From Polyangiaceae bacterium (GTDB lineage Bacteria; Myxococcota_A; Polyangia; Polyangiales; Polyangiaceae), in NCBI GenBank assembly GCA_025936115.1, contig JAICTZ010000019.1, forward strand, positions 62,001 to 126,000: a stretch of DNA of 64,000 bases. The letters run 5' to 3'. Positions 8,270 to 17,130 of this stretch are shown in pieces (position 1 is the stretch's first letter; each line of letters begins with the position of its first letter). A program made the translations under genes and the position numbers. Under the pieces are notes generated by a model, which was not told where the DNA came from, made no database searches, and saw only the letters and a list, made by a program, of their open reading frames with translations.

Positions 8270-9679
8270 TCAAGCTTTGAAGACTTCGCGGGCGTCGGCG
8301 ATGCGGCCGGCGACGGCGGCGGCGGCGACCATGACGGGACTCATGAGGATGGTGCGGCCAGTGGGGCTGCCTTGACGGCCCTTGAAGTTGCGATTCGAAG
8401 ACGACGCGCAGAGCTCGCGGCCGATCAAACGATCCGGATTCATGGCGAGGCACATCGAGCAACCCGGCTGCCGCCATTCCCAGCCAGCGTCCCGGAACAC
8501 CTGATCGAGACCCTCGGCCTCGGCCGCGCGCGCGACGTCCATCGAGCCCGGAACCGCGAGCGCGCGGACGCCCGGCGCGACTTTCTTACCGCGGATGTGC
8601 CGCGCGACCTCGCGGAAATCGGAGAGGCGGCCGTTCGTGCAGCTGCCGATGAACGCGACGTTCACCGGCACGCCCTGAATCGGCTTGCCGGGCTCGAGCT
8701 GCATGTACTCGAGCGCTTCCTTGATGGAAGCTTGTTCGGCGGGCGAGTGCGCGTCCTCGGTGCGCGGCACGTTCTCTTCGATGCTGATGGCTTGACCGGG
8801 GTTGATGCCCCAGGTCACGGTCGGAGCGATGTCGCTCGCATCGAAGCGCACGACGTCGTCGTAGGTCGCGTCGGCGTCGGAAGCGATCGAGCGCCAGTAC
8901 TCGAGCGCGCGATCCCACGCCGCGCCCTTCGGCGAAAACTCGCGTCCCTTCAAGTACTCGAAGGTCGTCTCGTCCGGGTTCACGTAGCCGACGCGCGCGC
9001 CGCCTTCGATCGACATGTTACAGAGCGTCATGCGCTCTTCCATGCTGAGCGCGCTGACGGCGTCGCCCGCGTACTCGTAGGCGTAACCGGTGCCGCCGTT
9101 GACGCCGAGCGTGCGGATCACGTGCAAAATCACGTCTTTTGCGTACACGCCCGAGCGGAGGCGCCCCTTCACTTCGATGCGACGCACCTTGAGCGGCGCG
9201 AGCGACAAGGTTTGCGTCGCGAGCACGTCGCGCACCTGCGTCGTCCCGATGCCGAACGCGATCGCACCGAAGGCACCGTGCGTCGACGTGTGCGAGTCAC
9301 CGCACGCGATCGTCATGCCCGGCTGCGTGAGCCCGAGCTCGGGACCGATCACGTGCACGATGCCCTGATGTCCCGAGCGCACGTCGAAGTAGCGAATGCC
9401 GTGCTCGGTGCACGCCTGCTCGAGCGCCACGATCATGCCCTCGGCGAGGCTGTCCTTGAACGGCCGCAAGCGCGTGTCGGTCGGTACGATGTGATCGACC
9501 GTCGCGAACGTGCGCTCGGGATGCGCCACCTTGAGCCTCAGATCGCGAAGCATCCCGAAGGCTTGCGGACTCGTCACCTCGTGCAAGAGGTGCAAGCCGA
9601 TGAAGACCTGCGCTTGACCGCTCGGCAACGTCCGCACGGCGTGCCGTTCCCACACTTTTTGAAACAGGTTCTTGCCCAT
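8270..9679 (-). CDS. leuC: 3-isopropylmalate dehydratase large subunit
   Basis: 469 residues from the ATG at 9679 ([13 protein letters not shown], the family's usual start); an open extension six codons longer is ignored. Cluster ligands are seen in FIGSCTNGR and [10 protein letters not shown], the three cysteines that hold the [4Fe-4S] cluster. The substrate region [19 protein letters not shown] is intact. With LeuD it catalyses the second committed step of leucine synthesis. A dyad and AT-rich sequence just upstream (9708-9765) look like its promoter region. A tandem repeat array starts directly after its stop codon and separates it from leuD. Confidence 0.97.
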   Translation of the reverse strand: MGKNLFQKVWERHAVRTLPSGQAQVFIGLHLLHEVTSPQAFGMLRDLRLKVAHPERTFATVDHIVPTDTRLRPFKDSLAEGMIVALEQACTEHGIRYFDVRSGHQGIVHVIGPELGLTQPGMTIACGDSHTSTHGAFGAIAFGIGTTQVRDVLATQTLSLAPLKVRRIEVKGRLRSGVYAKDVILHVIRTLGVNGGTGYAYEYAGDAVSALSMEERMTLCNMSIEGGARVGYVNPDETTFEYLKGREFSPKGAAWDRALEYWRSIASDADATYDDVVRFDASDIAPTVTWGINPGQAISIEENVPRTEDAHSPAEQASIKEALEYMQLEPGKPIQGVPVNVAFIGSCTNGRLSDFREVARHIRGKKVAPGVRALAVPGSMDVARAAEAEGLDQVFRDAGWEWRQPGCSMCLAMNPDRLIGRELCASSSNRNFKGRQGSPTGRTILMSPVMVAAAAVAGRIADAREVFKA

Positions 9680-9707
9680 GGCGCGTGCAGGGAGCATGAC
9701 CCGGGGT

Positions 9708-9726
9708 CTCAGTTTAGTCTACTGAG
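9708..9726. promoter_or_regulatory. dyad upstream of leuC, possible operator
   Basis: CTCAGT and ACTGAG form a perfect 6-bp dyad with a seven-base loop, 29 bases ahead of the leuC start. It lies in the most AT-rich stretch of the neighbourhood, where a promoter is expected. No T-box or leader peptide is recognisable. Confidence 0.35.
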
Positions 9727-9767
9727 AGTTTATTGGTGATTCGTTTAGAAAAACTAATCAATCAAGT

Positions 9768-9789
9768 CGGCCCGAAGCGTTCGGAGCCG
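9768..9789 (-). terminator. possible terminator after the GH8 gene
   Basis: On the minus strand, 17 bases after the GH8 stop, a nine-pair stem with one bulged T and a three-base loop is followed about 15 bases later by a TTTTT run. It is the only T-followed hairpin I noticed near a gene end in this half of the window. Confidence 0.4.
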
Positions 9790-9805
9790 GCTAGTTTGCC
9801 GTCGC

Positions 9806-11371
9806 TCAATACGCCGTGTAGTCGATGAAGTTGCCGCTCATCATCAGCATGCTCATCATCGTCCACGACTCGTCGTAGTACTGGCCCCCGCACCACATGT
9901 TGTTCGGCTTCAAGAGGCCCCAGACGTCGTCGACGAACGACTGATTGGCGGGGGAGCTCATGGCGCCCACGCCGGCGGGCCCGATGAAGGCCGCCGAGAG
10001 GCCGCCGAATTTGTCGGGGAATTGCGGCTTGGGAGTGCCGTTGAGCTCGTAGCCGTCGACGATTTTGGCTGCGCCGAGCCCGCCGAAGAAGCTGCTCGTC
10101 TTGGCGACGTAGTCCTTGGCGCGCTGCTCGTTCGACCAGCACGCGTCGAGGCCGATGCGGAACGGCGTGCGGCAGGAGTCGTATTGGTAGTTGAAGGCGA
10201 GCGACTGACCCTGCGGCGGGTTTGCGGGTGAGCCGTCCGCCTTCGAGAACGCGGGCACGAGGCCGTTGTTCTTGTTGCCGTTGCTGTCGTTCAGGTTGTT
10301 GTCGATGACGGTGTAAATGTAATCGACGACGTCTTTGCCCCAGCGCTGCTCGCCCGTGACTTTGGCGAACACACGGTAGTACGCGGGCGCGAAGTACGAG
10401 ATGTTGAGATCGTCGTCACCGCCCCAGCTCGAGCCGTTCTTCGGCAGGTGGTTATTGTCGATTTCGTATTTCCAAATGTCGCCGAGCAACTGTTTGGCCG
10501 AGTCGAGGTAACTCTTCGAGAGCGACCCCTGACCACCCCACTGCTTGTCGGCCATCACCAGCGCGAAGGCCATGTCTTCGTCGGCGTCGGTCGCCGCGCC
10601 GTTGCCGTCCTGTCCGACCGAATTCTGGCTCGCCGTATTGCCGTCGGCGGCGATGTACCAGTTCATGAGCGCGGTTCCCGTGCAACCACCGCCCTGGGGA
10701 CAGGATTGCCAAGTGTGCGCCTGCTCGTACTTCCAGAGACCGTCGAACAAGGATTGATCATCCATGTAGACGGCGATCAGCATGCCGTAGCCGATGCCTT
10801 CCGAGACCGTGGAGTTTTGCTGGAGGCCGGGCTCGGCGGGTCGTTTCACGCGCAAGTTGCCGCCCGCGCCGTCGGAAGTGACGAGATCGGCTTTCCACGC
10901 CGCGTACACCTTCTTCACGTCTTCGTTGTCGTAAGCGACAGGGTACGTGCAGGCGGAGTTCTGGCGATTTTGTGGGAAGGGGAATTTGGAGGTCGCGCTC
11001 GGCGGCGTGGGACCCCGCATCAACATGGGGGGCATGCCGCCCACCGCGATCATGCCGCCGCTGCCTCCCAGCGTGGACGACGTCCCGCCCGTGCCGCTCG
11101 TGGCGCCGGCCGCACCGCCACCCGTCGTACCCGCCGTAGGAGCTGCACCCGCGTGACTGCCGGCGCTGCCACCGCTTCCGATCGCGCCGGTTCCGCCCGT
11201 CGAGCTCGCGGTCCCGCCGGTGCCCGGGAGCGCTGGCTGTCCGCTCGAGCCGACGTTGGTAACGCCGCCGCTGCCGCAGGACGGCGGGTCTTGAGGCGGC
11301 GCCGAGTTCGTGCAGGCGGAGACGAGCGCGACGGCACCGAGAAAGCGAGGCAAGTGGAACGAAGGCATCAT
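9806..11371 (-). CDS. glycoside hydrolase family 8 lipoprotein (endoglucanase or xylanase type)
   Basis: 521 residues from ATG at 11371. A lipoprotein signal ends in LVSAC (Cys20), followed by a Gly/Ser/Thr/Ala-rich linker to about residue 110. The GH8 catalytic domain contains SEGIGYGMLIAV with the proton donor E191, TDADEDMAFALVMADKQW (about 261-278), and YDSCRTPFRIGLD with the expected base D398. GH8 enzymes cleave internal beta-1,4 bonds in cellulose, xylan, lichenan or chitosan by inversion; which of these is attacked here cannot be read from the sequence. The gene lies about 16 bases after the lectin-like lipoprotein gene, so the two surface proteins are probably made together. The linker implies display away from the cell surface. 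Confidence 0.9.
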   Translation of the reverse strand: MMPSFHLPRFLGAVALVSACTNSAPPQDPPSCGSGGVTNVGSSGQPALPGTGGTASSTGGTGAIGSGGSAGSHAGAAPTAGTTGGGAAGATSGTGGTSSTLGGSGGMIAVGGMPPMLMRGPTPPSATSKFPFPQNRQNSACTYPVAYDNEDVKKVYAAWKADLVTSDGAGGNLRVKRPAEPGLQQNSTVSEGIGYGMLIAVYMDDQSLFDGLWKYEQAHTWQSCPQGGGCTGTALMNWYIAADGNTASQNSVGQDGNGAATDADEDMAFALVMADKQWGGQGSLSKSYLDSAKQLLGDIWKYEIDNNHLPKNGSSWGGDDDLNISYFAPAYYRVFAKVTGEQRWGKDVVDYIYTVIDNNLNDSNGNKNNGLVPAFSKADGSPANPPQGQSLAFNYQYDSCRTPFRIGLDACWSNEQRAKDYVAKTSSFFGGLGAAKIVDGYELNGTPKPQFPDKFGGLSAAFIGPAGVGAMSSPANQSFVDDVWGLLKPNNMWCGGQYYDESWTMMSMLMMSGNFIDYTAY

Positions 11372-11387
11372 GGACAAAGTTGGCGCT

Positions 11388-12587
11388 TCAAGGACAGGCG
11401 AGGTGCTGGGTGCTGACGGCCACGTCGTCGTACCACAGGGTGCGCGACGGCCCGTGGAACTCGATGAAGCCGAACACGAAGCTTTGATACGTGAGCTTGG
11501 CCCAGCCCGACTTGTCGATGACCGGCTTGCCGTCGGCGTTCACCTGAATCTGACCGTTCGGTCCGTCGAAGAACGCTTCGACGCAGTGCCACGCGTTTTT
11601 TGCGAGCGACACGCCGCCCATGCCGCACGCCGTCGTGCCGCCGATCGAGGTGACGACGTCGTCTTTGTGGTTCATCACCACTTGGCAATATTGTTCGGCG
11701 ACTTCCATCAACTCGCCGTTGTTCTGGTCGCCGTCAGCCGTAGAAGCCGCGAAAAACGCGTTGTGTTCCGACTGACCGAGATCGACGTCGCTCTTCACCC
11801 AGAGTCGTACCCAAAAGCTCGGCGCGGGCGCGGCGACGGCGAGCACGCGGTAGCTGTAGCCGTCGCTGCCCGTCGGCTTCACCATCAACGAGTGAGCGCC
11901 GCCGTGCGCCGTCGACGCGTCGATCGACAGCATGTCCGACCACATGCTCGCCTGGTACGAAGGCATGAAGGACGCGCCCTGCGGTAAGCCCGTGCCTTCG
12001 AAGTCGGCGCAGAAGGACGCCCCCGACGGGCACGCACCGGGCGGCGCTCCGGCGCTGCCGCTTGCACCCGCTGCCGCTGCGCCGCCGTTCGCGCTGCCCG
12101 CGCTGCCACCCGAGCTCGCTCCGCCGAGGTTCGCGCCTGCGCTCCCCGTTTGACCGCCGTTGGCTGCGCCAGCGGTAACGCTTCCGCCGCTTCCGCCGCT
12201 TCCGCCGCTTCCGCCGCCGTTGCTCCCCGCACCCGGCGCCACGCCGCTGCTGCCCGCGTTTCCAGAGGAATTCGCCGAGCCCGCGACCGCGCCGCCGCTC
12301 CCGGGAGCGGTTCCACCTTTTCCGCCCGAAGCGCCAGTGCCGCCCGTGCCGGCCGCCGGCGCGCTGCCTCCGGTGCCTCCCGTCGCGGACGCTCCGCCGC
12401 CCGGCGCTCCGCCACTAGCGGCTGCAGAAGTTCCACCGGTTCCCGCGCCGTCTGGATCGTTCGCCGCCGTACCACCGCTACAGGCCAGCGCAAACGCGAC
12501 AACGAAAGGCGAAAGACGAAGCAACTCTGGCGGGTGAATCAAGACGCTAAGCGTAGCGGAAGCTTTCGGATCACGCGAGGCGGGCAC
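11388..12587 (-). CDS. Gly-rich lipoprotein with concanavalin/Cip1-like carbohydrate-binding domain
   Basis: 399 residues in the longest frame. The hydrophobic core and lipobox LSPFVVAFALAC end at Cys36; a TTG 15 codons further in (12542) would give a more typical 21-residue signal and may be the true start. A very long Gly/Ser/Ala/Thr linker follows to about residue 180, coded by imperfect repeats. The C-terminal 210 residues start FCADFEGTGLP and end with LWYDDVAVSTQHL, the jelly-roll pattern of Cip1-like and polysaccharide-lyase-like lectin modules seen in myxobacterial surface proteins. I cannot tell whether it only binds glycans or also cleaves them. It forms a pair with the downstream GH8 enzyme. 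Confidence 0.75.
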   Translation of the reverse strand: MPASRDPKASATLSVLIHPPELLRLSPFVVAFALACSGGTAANDPDGAGTGGTSAAASGGAPGGGASATGGTGGSAPAAGTGGTGASGGKGGTAPGSGGAVAGSANSSGNAGSSGVAPGAGSNGGGSGGSGGSGGSVTAGAANGGQTGSAGANLGGASSGGSAGSANGGAAAAGASGSAGAPPGACPSGASFCADFEGTGLPQGASFMPSYQASMWSDMLSIDASTAHGGAHSLMVKPTGSDGYSYRVLAVAAPAPSFWVRLWVKSDVDLGQSEHNAFFAASTADGDQNNGELMEVAEQYCQVVMNHKDDVVTSIGGTTACGMGGVSLAKNAWHCVEAFFDGPNGQIQVNADGKPVIDKSGWAKLTYQSFVFGFIEFHGPSRTLWYDDVAVSTQHLACP

Positions 12588-12701
12588 GCCATAAATGATG
12601 ACGTTTCGCGCGCGTCGATCGGCTCTTCTCGCAAACGAACAGTGTGAACGAAAGCGATCAGCAGGTGCTCGTCCTATCGCGCGAGACTGCAGACGGTCGG
12701 C

Positions 12702-14879
12702 TCAATATGGGATTTCGCGGCGTGCTCCCGCGAGCTCGAGCTCCGCGGCGAGTGGTTCCGCGCCGAGCAGCGCAACGCTGCGCGCGTCCGGCTGCGAACC
12801 GCCGACGGTGACGCGGTAGCGGCCGGGCACGAGCACGCGGCGCCCGTCGTCGTCGATCAGCGAAAAGTCGCGCGCAGTAAGCGTGAAAGTAACGCGCCGG
12901 GACTCGGCCGCCGCGAGCGTGATGCGCTCGAAGCCGCGTAGGTCGTGATGCGGCGCGCTCCCGGAGGCGTCGAGCGCCTTCACGTAGAGCTCCACGACTT
13001 CGTCACTCGTGCGCGAGCCCGTGTTCGTGACCTGGACGGAGACGTCCACCGTGTCGTGCTCTTGCGTGAGACGTGTGCGCGAGAGGGCGAGCGCCGAGTA
13101 CGCGAAGCGCGCGTACGACAAGCCGAAACCGAAGGGATAGAGCGGCTCGCTCTCGAGGTAGCGATACGTGCGGCCGCGCATGGCGTAGCTCTCGAAAGCC
13201 GGTACGTCGGCGAGCGAGCGCGGGAACGTGACGGGCAAGCGGCCCGCCGGGCTGTAGCTGCCGAAGAGGACGTCGGCGAGCGCCCTGCCGCCGGCTTGGC
13301 CCGGGTAGAACGCTTGGAGCAGCGCGCCCGCGCGTTCGTGCGCGAAGCCGACGGCGAGCGGGCTGCCGCTCAAGAGCACGACGACGATCGGCTTGCCCGT
13401 CGCGGCGATCGTCTCGAAGAGCTGCTCTTGCAGGCCCGGCAAGGCGAGGCTCAGTTTGTCGCCCGAGGCCTGCGAGCTTGCCGCATCGCCCTCTTCACCC
13501 TCGATTTCGGCGTCGAGCCCCAGGCAGAGCACGACGACTTCGGCCCGTTCCGCCATGCTCTTCGCTTCCGACAGGAGCGCCGCGCGATTCGGCACGTCGC
13601 TCTCTACGCCGCTGCGTTTGCAGCCTTCTGCGTACCAAACCTTGGTTTCCGGCGCGACGGCGGCGCGAATGCCCGCGAGCGGCGTGACCGAACGCGAGGG
13701 CGTGCCGTGATAATTCCCGACGAGCACTTTCGGATCGTCGGCGTTCGGGCCGATCACGGCGATGCTCTTTGTGTCACGCGCGAGCGGCAAGAGCTCGCTC
13801 TCGTTCTTCAGCAGCACGAGCGAGTCGCGAGCCGCCACGAGCGCGAGCTCGGCGTGCCGTTCGCAGTCGTTCACCTCGTACGGGATTTGCGCGTACGGCA
13901 CGCGCTCGGGCGGATCGAACATGCCGAGCCTGAAGCGAGCGCTGAAGAGCCGCTCGAGGCAGCGATCGAGCTCTGCTTCGCTGACGAGACCCTGCGCGAC
14001 GGCGGCGGGCAGGTGCTCGTAGGTGCAACCGCAATTGAGATCGCAGCCCGCCTTCACGGCCAGGGCCGCGGACTCCTCCCACGTCTTGGTGACGTGGTGA
14101 TGCTCGTGCACGTCACGGAGCGCCCAGCAGTCGCTCACGACGTACCCCCGAAAACCCCACTCTTTGCGCAGGATTTGGACGAGCAGCGCCTGGCTCGCGC
14201 AGCAGGGCTCGCCGTTCGTGCGGTTGTAGGCGCCCATGATGCTCTCGGCTTTGGCTTCCGTGACGCAGGCGTGAAACGCAGGCAGGTACGTCTCGCGCAA
14301 ATCCTTGGGGCTCACGACGGCGTCGAAACGATGACGCAGCGCCTCAGGTCCGCTGTGCACCGCGAAGTGCTTGGGCGTGGCGACGAGCTTCAGGTAATGG
14401 GCGTGCTCGCCTTGCAAGCCACGCACGAAGGCGACGCCGAGCCGCGCCGTGAGATGAGGGCACTCGCCGTAGGTCTCGTGCCCGCGCCCCCAGCGGGGAT
14501 CGCGGAAGATGTTGATGTTGGGACTCCAGTACGTGAGACCCTTGTAGTAGCCGCGGTCGTCTTGACGCAGAAACTCGTGATGCTTCGCGCGCGCTTCGTC
14601 ACCGATGGCGACGGCGACCTCGAACAGCCGCCGCGCGCTCCACATGGCCGCGAGCGCGATGGCCTGCGGGAAAACGGTGGCGATCCCCGCGCGCGCCACG
14701 CCGTGCAAGCCCTCGTTCCACCAGTTGTAGGCCGGGATGCCGAGCCGCGGCACGGCCGGAGCCTGGTGCAGCATCTGGCCGGCTTTTTCTTCGAGGCTCA
14801 AGCGCGAGACCAAGTCACGCACACGCTCGTCGAGCGGACGCTCGGGATCCCGAAACGGCAGCGGCTCGGATACGGACAC
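12702..14879 (-). CDS. glycoside hydrolase family 3 (beta-xylosidase or beta-glucosidase)
   Basis: 725 residues, full length. The N-terminal TIM barrel opens with YNWWNEGLHGVARAG (51-65), typical of the xylosidase/arabinofuranosidase branch of GH3. The nucleophile is D250 in YVVSDCWAL. The second (alpha/beta sandwich) domain carries SLVLLKNE and VIGPNADD. The C-terminus is the fibronectin-like domain (VNTGSRTSDEVVELYV). No signal peptide is present, so it should act inside the cell on imported oligosaccharides. It starts one base before the stop region of corA and may be read from the same transcript; the neighbouring lectin and GH8 lipoproteins suggest a shared plant-polysaccharide pathway. 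Confidence 0.93.
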   Translation of the reverse strand: MSVSEPLPFRDPERPLDERVRDLVSRLSLEEKAGQMLHQAPAVPRLGIPAYNWWNEGLHGVARAGIATVFPQAIALAAMWSARRLFEVAVAIGDEARAKHHEFLRQDDRGYYKGLTYWSPNINIFRDPRWGRGHETYGECPHLTARLGVAFVRGLQGEHAHYLKLVATPKHFAVHSGPEALRHRFDAVVSPKDLRETYLPAFHACVTEAKAESIMGAYNRTNGEPCCASQALLVQILRKEWGFRGYVVSDCWALRDVHEHHHVTKTWEESAALAVKAGCDLNCGCTYEHLPAAVAQGLVSEAELDRCLERLFSARFRLGMFDPPERVPYAQIPYEVNDCERHAELALVAARDSLVLLKNESELLPLARDTKSIAVIGPNADDPKVLVGNYHGTPSRSVTPLAGIRAAVAPETKVWYAEGCKRSGVESDVPNRAALLSEAKSMAERAEVVVLCLGLDAEIEGEEGDAASSQASGDKLSLALPGLQEQLFETIAATGKPIVVVLLSGSPLAVGFAHERAGALLQAFYPGQAGGRALADVLFGSYSPAGRLPVTFPRSLADVPAFESYAMRGRTYRYLESEPLYPFGFGLSYARFAYSALALSRTRLTQEHDTVDVSVQVTNTGSRTSDEVVELYVKALDASGSAPHHDLRGFERITLAAAESRRVTFTLTARDFSLIDDDGRRVLVPGRYRVTVGGSQPDARSVALLGAEPLAAELELAGARREIPY

Positions 14880-14880
14880 G

Positions 14881-15825
14881 CTACATCCAGCCTCGCCACT
14901 TGAGCCAAGCGAGCGGCACGAGCGCGCTCAGCACGATGAGCGCGAGCGCGTACACATAGCCGTAGTGCCAACCGAGCTCGGGCATGAACTTGAAATTCAT
15001 GCCGTAGATGCCGGCAATCAAGACGGGCGGCACGCCGACGACGGACACGACGGTCAACGTCTTGACGATGTCGTTTTGTTGGATGCTGATGAAACCGAGC
15101 GTCGCATCGAGCAAGAACTGCACCTTGCCCGCGAGGTGCGCCTGGTAGTCGTTGAGCGACGTGATGTCGCCGCGGATCGCGTTGAGGCGCGGGAGGGCGC
15201 CGTCGAGGTGCGTTTCGCGTCCCGTTTCGTGGACGAACGCGCCGATGCGGCCCATACCGAGCAGCGAATCGCGCAGGTGCGAGATGCCGTCGCTCAAACG
15301 CCCGAGGCTACGCAATGCGCCGCGCAAGTGCTCGCTCGTGTGCGCATGTCGCCTGGTGGAGTCCGAATCGGCGCGGAACGCTCGGCGGGAAATCGCTTCG
15401 AGCTCCCCGCCTGCGTGCTCGAGCGCGTCCGCCGAGTGATCGACGACCGCTTCGAGCAAACGCAGAAACAACTCGCTCGCGCTGGTCGCCTCTGTCTTGC
15501 CCTCCGAGCGCGCGAACACTTCCTCGAACGCGGCGATGCCTGAGAACCGCAGCGTCACGAGCTGTCTCTTCGAGAGCACGAAGCCGACGGCCGTGAGCGC
15601 GTTCGTCAAGCAGTCGTCGCCCGTGAGCATCGGCGTCGACAGGTAGAGCGCGCCGTCTTCCAGATAGACGCGACTCGACGATTCGATTTCCTCGATGTCT
15701 CCGCGTTCGGGCAACCGCAACTTGGTGGCGGCCTCGACCTCGGCGCGCTCCGCGGGTGTGGGATCGCGCAGATCGATCCAGATCGCTCGCTCGGCCGGCG
15801 TCCCGGCGGGCCGTACCGTCAGCAT
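14881..15825 (-). CDS. corA: CorA-like divalent metal transporter
   Basis: 314 residues. A soluble, mostly helical N-terminal domain is followed by two C-terminal membrane helices; the signature GMN is at about residue 275 (AGIYGMNFKFMPELGW), followed by the second helix and the basic WLKWRGWM end. CorA forms pentameric Mg2+ (or Co2+/Ni2+) channels, and the ZntB branch transports zinc; the sequence does not separate them for me. The stop codon is one base from the GH3 start, so the two genes are physically coupled though functionally unrelated at first sight. Confidence 0.92.
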   Translation of the reverse strand: MLTVRPAGTPAERAIWIDLRDPTPAERAEVEAATKLRLPERGDIEEIESSSRVYLEDGALYLSTPMLTGDDCLTNALTAVGFVLSKRQLVTLRFSGIAAFEEVFARSEGKTEATSASELFLRLLEAVVDHSADALEHAGGELEAISRRAFRADSDSTRRHAHTSEHLRGALRSLGRLSDGISHLRDSLLGMGRIGAFVHETGRETHLDGALPRLNAIRGDITSLNDYQAHLAGKVQFLLDATLGFISIQQNDIVKTLTVVSVVGVPPVLIAGIYGMNFKFMPELGWHYGYVYALALIVLSALVPLAWLKWRGWM

Positions 15826-15866
15826 CGCTCGCTCATCGGGGCGAGCATGCTAGCAAGCAGCTCGGG

Positions 15867-16904
15867 CTATCGCGACCGGCTCGGCCGGTTAGGCAGGCGG
15901 ACACCCGTGCCGCCCGTCTCTTCATGCCAAATGTGGCGGGCTCGGGCCGCGCGGGTGCGGCGCGCGCCGAGGTGCTCGCGCGGTGTCGTGCCGAGGAGCT
16001 TCCGGTACACGCGGAAGAACTGCGCGTAGCTGCCGAAGCCCGCCTCGCGCGCGGCCTTCAACAAATTATCGCTCCCGCTCTGGACCGAGCGGAGGAACCG
16101 CTCGATGCGGAGCCGATTGCGATACTCGACGAGCGAGAGCCCCATTTCGGCCTTGAACGAGCGCGCGAGATGGCCGGGGCTGATGCCGAGCTCTTCGGCG
16201 ATGCGCTCGCCGGTAATCACGGGATCTTGTTCGAGCGAGCGCATCGCGCGCTCGGCGAGCGTGAGCTCGCCGCCGTCTTGGGGTAGCGGGTGCCAGCCGA
16301 TCCCGTCGCGACGATTGACGAACAGGTTCGCGATGAGTCCACAGAACACCGCGGCGCGCGCCTGCTTGCCGGGATCGACCGCGGCGTGCGAGAGCGCCGA
16401 GTCGTTGAACATGACGCCGACCACTTCGCCGCCGGAAACGAGCGGCGTCGCGACGATCCAGCCTTCGCCGATCACGGTGCTTCGTTCCTGCGCTTCGGCG
16501 AAGTGACGCGCGTGCTCGTAGTAAAGCCAGAGCGCCCCATTTTGCTGCGTATGACGCAGGGCCTCGTAGTCGTCCGCGCTGCACTCGTAGTAGAGCCCGC
16601 GCTCGTCCGTCGTTTCGCGCTCCGCGCCCGTGCCCCAGGTGCCGCGAAAGATCAGCCGCGCCTCGCGTGGGTCGCGGAGGTAGAGCCCGACACGCTCGAG
16701 ACCCAGACGCTCACGCGCGAGCTCGACCGAGCGTCGCAGCATGGCGTCGGTATCACGCGAGGCGACGAGCTCTTCGACCGCGGCAAGCAGCGCGAGCACG
16801 TCTTGCCAAGCCGAAGGATCAGCGACTAGCCGCGCGTCCGCGCGCTCGCCCCCGAGGGCGAGCGAACGAGTCAGAAGGCGGCTGGGATGAAGCTCGCGGG
16901 ACAT
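15867..16904 (-). CDS. AraC-family regulator with N-terminal GAF domain
   Basis: 345 residues. The first 200 residues look like a GAF domain (LLAAVEELVASRDTDAMLRR, IVATPLVSGGEVVGVMFND). Residues about 225-325 are an AraC double helix-turn-helix: ERIAEELGISPGHLARSFKAE and the second repeat AAREAGFGSYAQFFRVYRKL with GTTPREHL. The combination suggests a regulator that senses a small ligand or redox signal through GAF. It is divergent from the LysR gene at 17131, and a perfect 11-bp dyad lies between their starts. The block of CorA and CAZyme genes follows on the same strand 41 bases away and is a possible target. Confidence 0.88.
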   Translation of the reverse strand: MSRELHPSRLLTRSLALGGERADARLVADPSAWQDVLALLAAVEELVASRDTDAMLRRSVELARERLGLERVGLYLRDPREARLIFRGTWGTGAERETTDERGLYYECSADDYEALRHTQQNGALWLYYEHARHFAEAQERSTVIGEGWIVATPLVSGGEVVGVMFNDSALSHAAVDPGKQARAAVFCGLIANLFVNRRDGIGWHPLPQDGGELTLAERAMRSLEQDPVITGERIAEELGISPGHLARSFKAEMGLSLVEYRNRLRIERFLRSVQSGSDNLLKAAREAGFGSYAQFFRVYRKLLGTTPREHLGARRTRAARARHIWHEETGGTGVRLPNRPSRSR

Positions 16905-16985
16905 GGGTCCACTGGCCGGGTGTCATACCCCAATGGCCGCCTAGCAGCGAAGGGCATTTTCCGCATCTTGCGTAGGATAAAGTTG

Positions 16986-17016
16986 ATAAAAGACGCTGCC
17001 CCGATGCGTCTTTTAT
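16986..17016. promoter_or_regulatory. perfect 11-bp palindrome between two divergent regulator genes
   Basis: ATAAAAGACGC (16986-16996) and GCGTCTTTTAT (17006-17016) are perfect inverted repeats with a nine-base spacer. Both flanking genes are transcribed away from it, so an operator is more likely than a terminator. The AT-rich arms contrast with the surrounding DNA. Confidence 0.6.
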
Positions 17017-17130
17017 GCGAACAAGGGACGCCGCCCACCGCCGACACTCTGGCGTAAGGTCAAGAAACTTCGACGCTTAACTGACTGACCGCTACGGGCT
17101 TCTGCTCTCGCATGAGATGCTGGTTCGGCG

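Noticed and set aside
8078-9739. A 553-codon plus-strand open frame opposite leuC
   Set aside because: It is the antisense shadow of leuC, rich in Arg/Ala/His/Glu and without any recognisable motif. Similar long antisense frames lie opposite GH3 (12945-14903), pntA (17978-19543), the radical SAM gene (32171-34165), the YyaL-like gene (38239-40116) and the DUF2126 gene (49840-51696), as expected from very high GC.
11388-12587. Mobile or repeat element in the GC-rich simple-sequence part
   Set aside because: The repeats (for example 12181-12215) are in frame and encode the Gly/Ser linker of a lipoprotein.
16986-17016. Rho-independent terminator
   Set aside because: Both flanking genes are transcribed away from it, so there is no transcript end to terminate; an operator fits better.
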